From Bacteroidaceae bacterium (GTDB lineage: Bacteria; Bacteroidota; Bacteroidia; Bacteroidales; Bacteroidaceae), in the NCBI GenBank assembly GCA_017646665.1, contig JAGCMB010000014.1, positions 1 to 64,000 of the forward strand: a DNA stretch of 64,000 nt. The letters run 5' to 3'. The first letter of the stretch is position 1; the number at the start of each line of letters is the position of its first letter. This document shows, in pieces, positions 1 through 6,806 of the stretch. The notes beneath the pieces were generated by a model. It was given only the letters and a program-made list of their open reading frames with translations, searched no databases and was not told the origin of the DNA. Position numbers and translations under genes: made by a program.

Positions 1-214
1 GTTTTCATATTGTTTTTTGTTTTTATTTATGGAATGAGAATGGGGTTAAAACAAATAATCTTCATCATTCTGAATAGTTTTTATTCACCTTGCGCCCTTA
101 ACTCCATCCCAAAAGGTTAGTTAGTTAGTTTGTTAAATGTGTCGGCAATGTAGGAATTTTTCAAAACAAAAGCAAATAGAATGGCAATGTTTTTTAAAAA
201 AGAGAGAAAAAAAG

Positions 215-222
215 TAACTTCG
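215..222 (+). promoter_or_regulatory. Possible Bacteroidota -7 element upstream of hemW
   Basis: TAACTTCG resembles the Bacteroidota -7 consensus TAnnTTTG. It lies 27 nt before the ATG at 250 and inside the longer reading frame that opens at 181, which argues for the downstream start. No clear TTTG lies at -33, so the call is weak. Confidence 0.4.
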
Positions 223-249
223 CGACACATTTTTAACATAAAGGAACAA

Positions 250-1377
250 ATGGCCGGCATATACATACACATCCCCTTTTGCAAACAACGATGCAGCTAC
301 TGTGCATTCTACTCCACCACCTTATATAATATAAAGGAAAAGTATGTAGATGCACTATGCAAAGAACTCACAATGCGCAGAGCGTACACAGGTGACGAAG
401 TCATCGAAACGATATATCTTGGCGGGGGAACACCATCGACACTCTCAACGGAACAGTTGCAGAAGATATGTGACACCATATACTCCACATACACTGTTAC
501 AGCCAACCCCGAAGTGACAATCGAATGTAACCCCGACGACCTTACTCCAGAATTCCTTGCACAATTAAAGCCGCTCCCGTTCAACAGAATCAGTATGGGA
601 GTACAGAGTTTTAACGACACACAACTAAAACGTCTGGGACGTCGCCATAATGCAGAGAAAGCACGACAAGCCGTAAAAAATGCACGCGAGGCCGGTTACA
701 AGAACATCAGTATTGACCTTATTTTTGCTTTGCCAGGCTCAACCATCGCCGAATGGGAACACGATCTCGACAGTGCCATAGCATTGCAACCAAACCACAT
801 TTCGGCCTACAACCTCACATACGAGGAAGACACACCAATGCACCGTGCCCTTGAACGTGGTGATTTTACCGAACTGAGCGAAGAAGAGAATGTAGAGCAA
901 TTCCAAATGCTAATTAGCAAACTTAAGCAAGCCGGTTACAGCCACTACGAAATCTCGAACTTCGCACAACCAGGTTGCGAGAGCCGCCACAACAGCAGCT
1001 ACTGGAACGACACACCATACATTGGATGCGGCGCCGCCGCCCACTCCTACAACGGTACATCGCGCCAGTGGAATATTGCCGACGTTAAGGAATACATAAA
1101 AGGAGTTGAAAACGGCACTCCCGATTTTGAAATAGAAGAACTGAGCGAACAAGAGCGCTACAACGATGCCATACTCACTCGCTTGCGCACATCAAGAGGT
1201 ATTCCGCTCGAGTGGATGAAAGACAAATTCAGCGCACGACTATACAATCATATGCTGCAGGCAGCAGAGAAAGAAGTTGCACTGGGCAACCTTAAAGAAG
1301 AAAACGGTCACCTGTCACTCACCGAAAAAGGAATTTTCATCAGCGACGCAGTAATAAGAGAGTTGATATACATATAA
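250..1377 (+). CDS. hemW: Radical SAM heme chaperone HemW (coproporphyrinogen III oxidase-like)
   Basis: Cytoplasmic radical SAM protein of 375 residues. The 4Fe-4S cluster motif CxxxCxxC (Cys11, Cys15, Cys18) directly follows the N-terminal strand IYIHIPF. GGGTPS, the SAM-binding glycine motif, and the later SxxNYTY-like stretch SAYNLTYEEDTP also fit HemW. HemW family members bind heme and pass it to target proteins; they are often mislabelled HemN, but true HemN is longer. The frame is open from an ATG at 181, which would add 23 Lys-rich residues. I prefer 250 because it places MAGIYIHIP at the N-terminus as in the family and because a possible -7 element sits at 215-222. It is a single-gene unit ending at a hairpin at 1478-1502. 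Confidence 0.9.
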   Translation: MAGIYIHIPFCKQRCSYCAFYSTTLYNIKEKYVDALCKELTMRRAYTGDEVIETIYLGGGTPSTLSTEQLQKICDTIYSTYTVTANPEVTIECNPDDLTPEFLAQLKPLPFNRISMGVQSFNDTQLKRLGRRHNAEKARQAVKNAREAGYKNISIDLIFALPGSTIAEWEHDLDSAIALQPNHISAYNLTYEEDTPMHRALERGDFTELSEEENVEQFQMLISKLKQAGYSHYEISNFAQPGCESRHNSSYWNDTPYIGCGAAAHSYNGTSRQWNIADVKEYIKGVENGTPDFEIEELSEQERYNDAILTRLRTSRGIPLEWMKDKFSARLYNHMLQAAEKEVALGNLKEENGHLSLTEKGIFISDAVIRELIYI

Positions 1378-1477
1378 AAGACATCACACAAAAAAACACA
1401 AAGGATGAAATTCAGAATTGCAAAGTGCAGCGTAACAAGCCAAGGGTAAGAAAACAAATGCTATTAATAGTCAAAAA

Positions 1478-1502
1478 ATGAGGCCGAACAAATCGGCCTC
1501 AT
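1478..1502. terminator. Hairpin terminator between convergent genes
   Basis: ATGAGGCCGA pairs perfectly with TCGGCCTCAT (10 bp) around a 5-nt loop. It lies between the ends of hemW (plus) and the FN3 lipoprotein gene (minus), so it probably serves both. Confidence 0.75.
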
Positions 1503-1519
1503 AGAGTAAATACGATTTT

Positions 1520-2647
1520 CTAATTTATCCACTTCTTATTTACATTATCCCAGACTCTGGCACTGCCTCCGCCTGTGCCATAGTCATTTTCCAGAAGAAT
1601 ACCTACATACAGATACCCCTTATAGTAACCAGAAGTTCCAACCCATGGCGTATATGTAAACGATACCGATGTTGCCGTACCAGACAGCTCCTGCAATGTA
1701 GCCCACTCGCCTGAATCGGGATTCATTACACGAAGCAATGCTTTGGTTGGTTTACCATATGAATTATTAGTTGGAACGCTCCACCTCATAGTCATAGTTG
1801 TTCCACTTACCGTACAGTTACCATATGTTACCGGGCCTGGTTTACGCGTGTCTTTATATTCAAATTTACAATAGTCGCTATATCCGCTAGTTCCTGCACT
1901 ATTATATGATTTAACTTTATAGTAATAAGTATTACCAATTTTACATGTATTATCTACATATCCTTCATATGAAGTAGTAGCAATTTTTGAATATGTACCT
2001 GATGCTGAAGAACTGCGATATACATAATAACCTGTTGCTGAAGATACTGAATTCCACGTTATACGAATATCCGGTATTGTCACAGAACCATAATTTGCAA
2101 CATATAATCCTGTTGGAGCAGATGGTTTTTGTACTGTTTCACCACCAGTGCCGCCACCAGTATTGCCACCAGTATTGCCACCAGTATTGCCACCAGTATT
2201 GCCACCAGTATTGCCACCAGTATCATCGTTGGTACCACCACCGGTATTGTCACCAGCACCACCACCGGCAATTGTTGCAACAACCACATCACTTGCAGCC
2301 CAGCTCCCTCCGTATGGATCAGATACTATTATTTTGAAATAATAAGTTCCGGGGGTACTTATTGACAAACTAACAGTAGTACAGCCCGTATTTGGACTAT
2401 AATACATATCGTAATAAGATATGTACGAATAAACCCCATACCAAGAATCGCTAACATACAAAGAGTATTCGTAATCATAATTATACGATCCAGACCACAT
2501 AAGATATATGTCTGTACCATTTACACTGGTAGTTATATTTCGTGGCACTTCAATATTGCCGGTATCGACAACACGGTCATCATCACCACAAGAGGAACAA
2601 ACTGTAAGCACCACTATACACAAGAAAAATTTAATCAAATTATTCAT
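1520..2647 (-). CDS. Lipoprotein with fibronectin type III-like domains and Gly/Thr/Asn repeat linker
   Basis: A 375-residue predicted lipoprotein. The signal peptide ends in a lipobox (TVCSSC) followed by GDDD, a typical Bacteroidota surface-lipoprotein start. After a first beta-rich domain (about residues 35-125) comes a flexible linker made of TGGN repeats encoded by a 12-bp tandem repeat. Then follow one clear FN3 domain (APTGLYV...ITW...YYVYRS...YYYKVKSYNSAG) and a further FN3-like domain. FN3 lipoproteins of this kind often act in glycan or protein binding at the cell surface, but no enzymatic domain is visible and no SusC/D pair flanks it. The open frame extends 25 codons upstream, but the ATG at 2647 gives the signal peptide. 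Specific function is unknown. Confidence 0.75.
   Translation of the reverse strand: MNNLIKFFLCIVVLTVCSSCGDDDRVVDTGNIEVPRNITTSVNGTDIYLMWSGSYNYDYEYSLYVSDSWYGVYSYISYYDMYYSPNTGCTTVSLSISTPGTYYFKIIVSDPYGGSWAASDVVVATIAGGGAGDNTGGGTNDDTGGNTGGNTGGNTGGNTGGNTGGGTGGETVQKPSAPTGLYVANYGSVTIPDIRITWNSVSSATGYYVYRSSSASGTYSKIATTSYEGYVDNTCKIGNTYYYKVKSYNSAGTSGYSDYCKFEYKDTRKPGPVTYGNCTVSGTTMTMRWSVPTNNSYGKPTKALLRVMNPDSGEWATLQELSGTATSVSFTYTPWVGTSGYYKGYLYVGILLENDYGTGGGSARVWDNVNKKWIN
2161..2220. repeat. 12-bp minisatellite, five perfect copies, inside lipoprotein gene
   Basis: TATTGCCACCAG occurs five times in a row without a mismatch, flanked by degenerate copies on both sides (about 2149-2160 and 2221-2270). On the minus strand each copy encodes Thr-Gly-Gly-Asn. 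The unit is a multiple of three, so copy-number change would alter linker length without shifting the frame. Confidence 0.9.
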
Positions 2648-2733
2648 AGCCTTTCTATTTATTATTAACAATTTACGCCCTAAAATATTTTTCAAATACG
2701 TACAAAAGAAAAGCGCGGACAAAACCCGACAAT

Positions 2734-2854
2734 TTGTTCTTGAGGTCTTCGACTACCTGACAACCAAATATACGAGTAAAGCCCACGCCGGTGGCGTGAG
2801 CGTTCATCGCTTTACTCTTGGTTGTCGTTGAAAGTGTCGAAGTTTCAAGAACAA
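2734..2854. repeat. Long imperfect inverted repeat (possible structured RNA or dispersed palindromic element)
   Basis: The two arms match in five blocks in the same order: TTGTTCTTGA/TCAAGAACAA, TTCGAC/GTCGAA, GACAACCAA/TTGGTTGTC, GAGTAAAGC/GCTTTACTC and CACGCC/GGCGTG, separated by short bulges, with the apex near 2790. A transcript from either strand could fold into one long bulged hairpin. It lies just upstream of the FN3 lipoprotein gene. No transposase or target-site duplication is visible. Confidence 0.7.
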
Positions 2855-3013
2855 GAATACAAGCTAAACGCTTATTCCCAATATGTCTAAATTGCACGCA
2901 CGGATTGTGCTATTATTTCATAGGCAAAAGTTATTTATTTTATTGCAAAGATTATAAAAATATTTAATACAACAAATATTTTTTCCAAAAAACAAGACCA
3001 TGTCATTTTACAA

Positions 3014-3045
3014 AAACAGGAGCGACAGATCTGTCGCTCCTGTTT
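3014..3045. terminator. Perfect hairpin downstream of glmM
   Basis: A 16-bp perfect inverted repeat (AAACAGGAGCGACAGA and its complement, no spacer, so a few central bases form the loop). It sits 21 bases past the glmM stop and likely ends the minus-strand transcript. Confidence 0.75.
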
Positions 3046-3066
3046 GTATTTTATTCAGTATTCTTA

Positions 3067-4455
3067 TTACATCAAGCTGTTGGCAAGTGCAAGTATCTCC
3101 TCACCAATTGCATCGGCAGCCTCCTGTGTTGGACCCTCTGAATAGATGCGGATGATTGGCTCGGTGTTGCTCTTGCGCAAGTGAACCCAAGTTTCGGGGA
3201 AGTCGAGCTTCACACCATCGACAGTATTGATTTCAGCCTTGCCTGCGTATGTAGCCTTAATCTTTTCGAGGATTGCATCAACATCGCAACCAGGCTTCAA
3301 ATCAATACGATTCTTGCCCATAAAGTATGCAGGATATGTTGCACGGAGTTCGCTTACAGTCTTCTTTTCGTGAGCAAGGTGGCTCAAGAACAAGCAGATA
3401 CCGACCAAAGCATCGCGACCGGCGTGACAAGCAGGATAGATTACACCACCATTACCCTCGCCACCGATGATGGCATTTGTCTCGCGCATCTTGGTAACGA
3501 CATTAACCTCACCTACAGCCGACGCTGTATATGTGCAGCCGTGAGCATTGGTAACGTCGCGGAGAGCACGTGTTGAGCTGAGGTTTGAAACAGTATTGCC
3601 TGGAGTGTGCTTCAACACGTAGTCTGCAACTGTTACAAGTGTATACTCCTCGCCATACATCTCACCATTCTCACAAATGATAGCCAAACGGTCAACATCC
3701 GGGTCTACGACAAAAGCGACATCATTGCCACCCTTTGCCATCAAGCCCATAATATCACCCAAGTTCTTTGCAAGTGGCTCGGGATTATGCTGAAAATCAC
3801 CTGTTGGCTCGCAATAGAGCTTGTCAACCTTTGTAATACCCAACTTCTCGAAAAGTTTTGGAAGGATGACACCACCAACAGAGTTCACACAGTCAATAGC
3901 AACCTTAAAACCGGCAGCCTTGATAGCCTCAACATCAACAAGGGGCAAAGCAAGAACAGCCTCAATATGCTTGTCATCGTAAGTTTCATCAAGACGATAC
4001 TTGCCAAGTGTTTCAACATCGGCATAGTCAAATTCCTCGGCAGCAGCAATGCGGAGTACCTCTTGACCTTCGGCTGCATTCAGGAACTCACCCTTCTCAT
4101 TAAGAAGTTTCAATGCGTTCCACTGACGTGGATTGTGACTTGCTGTAAGAATGATACCACCGCAAGCATCCTCCATTGTAACAGCAACCTCTGTTGTGGG
4201 AGTAGAAGCCAAACCTATATCAACAACATCGAATCCCATACCCATAAGAGTACCGCAAACGATTTTGTTAACCATCTCGCCCGAAAGACGGGCATCGCGA
4301 CCTACAACAATCTTGTTGCTTGTCTTGGTAGTTGTCTTACGTATCAGCGCTGCATAGGCTGATGTCAACTTCACAACATCAAGAGGAGTCAAACCTTCAT
4401 CGGCTCTACCACCGATGGTACCTCTGATACCCGAAATAGATTTAATTAGTGTCAT
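3067..4455 (-). CDS. glmM: Phosphoglucosamine mutase
   Basis: A 462-residue alpha-D-phosphohexomutase that converts glucosamine-6-phosphate to glucosamine-1-phosphate on the way to UDP-GlcNAc, needed for peptidoglycan and LPS. All four family signatures are visible: the phosphoserine loop TASHNP (Ser106), the Mg-binding loop DPDVDR (251-256), the sugar-specificity loop around GEGNGG, and the C-terminal phosphate-binding RKSNTEP. SGIRGT at residues 8-13 is the usual N-terminal motif. A phosphomannomutase activity cannot be excluded from sequence, but length and the SHNPRQWNALK context fit the Bacteroidota GlmM group. It is the last gene of a minus-strand run, 17 bases after the DUF4827 gene. 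Confidence 0.88.
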   Translation of the reverse strand: MTLIKSISGIRGTIGGRADEGLTPLDVVKLTSAYAALIRKTTTKTSNKIVVGRDARLSGEMVNKIVCGTLMGMGFDVVDIGLASTPTTEVAVTMEDACGGIILTASHNPRQWNALKLLNEKGEFLNAAEGQEVLRIAAAEEFDYADVETLGKYRLDETYDDKHIEAVLALPLVDVEAIKAAGFKVAIDCVNSVGGVILPKLFEKLGITKVDKLYCEPTGDFQHNPEPLAKNLGDIMGLMAKGGNDVAFVVDPDVDRLAIICENGEMYGEEYTLVTVADYVLKHTPGNTVSNLSSTRALRDVTNAHGCTYTASAVGEVNVVTKMRETNAIIGGEGNGGVIYPACHAGRDALVGICLFLSHLAHEKKTVSELRATYPAYFMGKNRIDLKPGCDVDAILEKIKATYAGKAEINTVDGVKLDFPETWVHLRKSNTEPIIRIYSEGPTQEAADAIGEEILALANSLM

Positions 4456-4472
4456 TTATAGTTATTTAAAAG

Positions 4473-5111
4473 TTATTCTATCACCAACACACTGGGCTGG
4501 AATGAAATCTGGTAGTGACAAGGATAAACGTATGTCGCTGCCGTAGACGTACCCTTAGTATGTGGAACAATTATATTTACCTTGGCAAGGTTTGCCTGTT
4601 TGCGCGTAAATGTCAAGAATCTTAACGGCACCAGCCATCCTGTAGGGACAGAACTACCATATACCGAAGTCATTATACCATCTGTAAATGTAGCAGTGTA
4701 TGAACCGCTATTGTTTGTAACACGCATTTCGTCAGGTTCGGCCGCATACAGGTTACCTGTTATTGTATCTCCATCCTGGATATTATACTCGTAATAGCGG
4801 ATAAGCAAGTCTATATTATCACCTTCCTTGATACTATATGCGGCAGGGTCTTTTTTAACAGGATTATTCACAATCTGCATATAGATATCGTCCACCAACA
4901 CATATTCATTCCTGCTTACATCTGTTGTTGAATCGTTTGCAACGAAATCCTCAAACGAAATGACATTTATCTTTTTCTCATTTATATACGCCTTTACCGC
5001 ATTACGTTCCTTTTCTTTCATCTCGGAATAGGTGACAGTTTTTTCGCACGATGCAAATGTCACCGCAAGAAGCAAAATAGCGAAAAGAGTGTTTTTTTTA
5101 CCTTTCAACAT
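4473..5111 (-). CDS. DUF4827 family lipoprotein
   Basis: A 212-residue predicted lipoprotein with a signal peptide ending in AVTFASC (lipobox), then a Lys/Glu-rich helix (TYSEMKEKERNAVKAYI) and a mostly beta C-terminal part. This pattern and the position just upstream of glmM match the Bacteroidales DUF4827 family as I remember it; its biochemical role is unknown, although the middle (SIKEGDNIDLLIRYYEYNIQDG) loosely resembles the core of FKBP-type folds. The frame opens at 5150, but the ATG at 5111 starts a proper signal peptide. The 17-base gap to glmM suggests co-transcription. Confidence 0.7.
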   Translation of the reverse strand: MLKGKKNTLFAILLLAVTFASCEKTVTYSEMKEKERNAVKAYINEKKINVISFEDFVANDSTTDVSRNEYVLVDDIYMQIVNNPVKKDPAAYSIKEGDNIDLLIRYYEYNIQDGDTITGNLYAAEPDEMRVTNNSGSYTATFTDGIMTSVYGSSVPTGWLVPLRFLTFTRKQANLAKVNIIVPHTKGTSTAATYVYPCHYQISFQPSVLVIE

Positions 5112-5165
5112 ACTGATATTCAAAACTTCCCAACTCTGTTGGATTTCCAAAAGTACAATTTTTTG

Positions 5166-5173
5166 CGAAGATA
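5166..5173 (-). promoter_or_regulatory. Bacteroidota -7 element upstream of DUF4827-glmM
   Basis: TATCTTCG on the minus strand fits TAnnTTTG apart from one base. It lies 55 bases upstream of the DUF4827 start. No well-spaced TTTG is present, so this rests on the -7 box alone. Confidence 0.45.
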
Positions 5174-5302
5174 CAAAAACTATAGCAAAAAAAGCCGAAC
5201 TTGTTTATCAAATAATCGTAAAATATTGTTTTTTTACTTTTGTAAACATTTAGAACCAAGCAGAACCACAAATATCAATGTAAAAACAGGTTCCACCGCG
5301 TC

Positions 5303-5641
5303 TTACTTACGGCGTTTTTCCCTTAAATCATCTCTTTTTGTCCTCTTTGCATCCCTGTATGCACGCTTTGACTCTTCGAGTTGCTCAAACTGCTTTTTAA
5401 CATTTTCATCACCAGCATCAGCCTTCTTCCTCAGCTCTGCAAATTCATTGGCATTTTCGCGTTTCCATTTCAAGATTTCCTTGTTAAACTGGCGCTCCAT
5501 TGAATGCAGTTCCTTTATATCCTCGACCAATTCAGTCTTGTCTGCAGCGTCTTCGTAAAGCTGCACTGTCCTATCAATAATATTATCGCTACAACTTGAC
5601 AATAAAAAAAGAGCCACTGCAATAAATAAAATCTGTTTCAT
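5303..5641 (-). CDS. Small coiled-coil lipoprotein of unknown function
   Basis: A 112-residue protein with a short signal peptide and a lipobox (LLSSCS), so probably membrane-anchored through Cys17. The mature part is almost entirely charged and helical (ELVEDIKELHSMERQFNKEILKWKRE...), predicted as coiled coil, and ends in a strongly basic tail (AKRTKRDDLREKRRK) that could contact LPS, phospholipid head groups or nucleic acid. I do not recognise the family. It follows nrnA by 69 bases on the same strand, so it may be co-transcribed with it. Confidence 0.7.
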   Translation of the reverse strand: MKQILFIAVALFLLSSCSDNIIDRTVQLYEDAADKTELVEDIKELHSMERQFNKEILKWKRENANEFAELRKKADAGDENVKKQFEQLEESKRAYRDAKRTKRDDLREKRRK

Positions 5642-5710
5642 AGCATTCGTTTTTATTCAGACAACAATTATTATTTTCTCAAATCATTCTTCACCGGGAG
5701 CAAGGACACA

Positions 5711-6742
5711 TTACTCCGTAAGTTCGGCCTTGTATTTCTGCAGAGCCTGCCTAAAACGCTCCACAGCCATTTCCATTGTTCCATAAACCTCGCCACCTGA
5801 AGCATTCTTGTGTCCGCCACCATTAAAGAACTCGGCAGCAACAGCGTTGCAAGGGAAATCATCGACACTGCGCAACGACACATTTATCTTGCCGGGTTGC
5901 TCCTCGCGCAGGAAACAAGAGAAACGCAAGCCCTTGATTTGCAACGGTTGGTTCACAAGCCCCTCTGTATCGCCCTTCGAAGCATAAAAGCGCATCAATT
6001 CACTATGCGACAGGGTTATCAGCGCAGCGTTATACTTGTTGTAGACCTTCAGTTTGTCATACATCGCATAACCCCACAGGCGCATCCTCGTGACAGAAAA
6101 GTTATAAAAGACTTTACGATAAATCCAATCCTTGTCAACACCCTTGCCAAGCAGTTCGGCTATTATCAAATACACATCCTTTCGTGTCGATGCATAGGCG
6201 AATGCACCGGTATCGGTCATCATTCCTGTGTAAATGCACTGCGCCATCTCAAAAGTCAATGCCTCTACACCGCCCAATGCTGTTATAACCCTGAATACCA
6301 GTTCACAAGTAGAACAAGCTTCGGGATGTGAAATATACACATCAAACTCCTCCGAGGGTTGTGGATGATGGTCTATAAGCACCTTTTTCGCCGACGAAGA
6401 TTCAAGTGAATGGCAGACATCGCCAGTACGGGAAAGAATATTGAAATCAAGACAGAACAGAGCATCTGCGACCTCTATGGCCGCATCGCACCTTTCTTTG
6501 TCATTTTCATAGAACAGCACTTCATCAGCAGCCGGCATCCACGACAAAAAAACCGGAAACGCATTAGGCAGCACCACAACAGCCTCCTTTCCGACACTAC
6601 GCAAATAGTGACACAGCGCCAACGTTGAGCCAACAGCGTCGCCATCGGGATTCTTGTGAGCAAGTACAACAAACCTATTACCATTCCCGACAATCTGCTT
6701 TACAGCATCAACATTTTCTTGCGATATAATCTTTTCCAACAT
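5711..6742 (-). CDS. nrnA: DHH family phosphoesterase (NrnA-like nanoRNase / pAp phosphatase)
   Basis: A 343-residue DHH-DHHA1 protein. Motifs in order: HKNPDGDAVGS (motif I), CLDFN..SR (motif II), DHHP (motif III), GMMTDTGAF (motif IV), and the C-terminal DHHA1 signature GGGHKNASGG. Family members degrade short RNAs and dephosphorylate 3'-phosphoadenosine-5'-phosphate with divalent metals. The frame opens at a GTG at 6763, but a TATCTTCG -7 box covers that codon (6763-6770), so the ATG at 6742 is the better start. It lies 64 bases after comEC on the same strand. Confidence 0.82.
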   Translation of the reverse strand: MLEKIISQENVDAVKQIVGNGNRFVVLAHKNPDGDAVGSTLALCHYLRSVGKEAVVVLPNAFPVFLSWMPAADEVLFYENDKERCDAAIEVADALFCLDFNILSRTGDVCHSLESSSAKKVLIDHHPQPSEEFDVYISHPEACSTCELVFRVITALGGVEALTFEMAQCIYTGMMTDTGAFAYASTRKDVYLIIAELLGKGVDKDWIYRKVFYNFSVTRMRLWGYAMYDKLKVYNKYNAALITLSHSELMRFYASKGDTEGLVNQPLQIKGLRFSCFLREEQPGKINVSLRSVDDFPCNAVAAEFFNGGGHKNASGGEVYGTMEMAVERFRQALQKYKAELTE

Positions 6743-6762
6743 ATTCTTATATTTTACAAACA

Positions 6763-6770
6763 CGAAGATA
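6763..6770 (-). promoter_or_regulatory. Bacteroidota -7 element upstream of nrnA
   Basis: TATCTTCG on the minus strand, 21 bases before the chosen ATG of nrnA. It overlaps the alternative GTG start and so helps decide the start codon. A matching -33 box is not clear. Confidence 0.5.
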
Positions 6771-6806
6771 TTACTTCTGATGCTAAAAACATCATATTTA
6801 CAGTAA

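Larger units (their letters stand above)
2648..3066. other. Gene-free stretch holding a palindromic element and a terminator
   Basis: About 420 bases without a convincing gene. It contains the 121-nt imperfect palindrome at 2734-2854 and, at 3014-3045, the terminator of the gene to the right. A short minus-strand frame at 2673-2897 runs through the palindrome; I read it as a by-product of the repeat. The rest (2860-3010) is AT-rich with no other feature I can support. Confidence 0.6.

Noticed and set aside
117..128. TTAG repeated three times at the window start
   Set aside because: Only 12 bases, no associated structure; probably chance in an AT-rich intergenic region.
2161..2220. Short direct repeats as a CRISPR array
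   Set aside because: Units are 12 bp with no spacers, in frame inside a gene; a minisatellite.
2673..2897. Minus-strand frame of 74 codons through the palindrome
   Set aside because: It is contained in the inverted repeat, has no family match I know and no promoter; better explained by the repeat itself.
3607..4362. Plus-strand frame of 251 codons
   Set aside because: Fully antisense to glmM, Cys/Asn/His-rich and without any recognisable domain; a shadow of the real gene.
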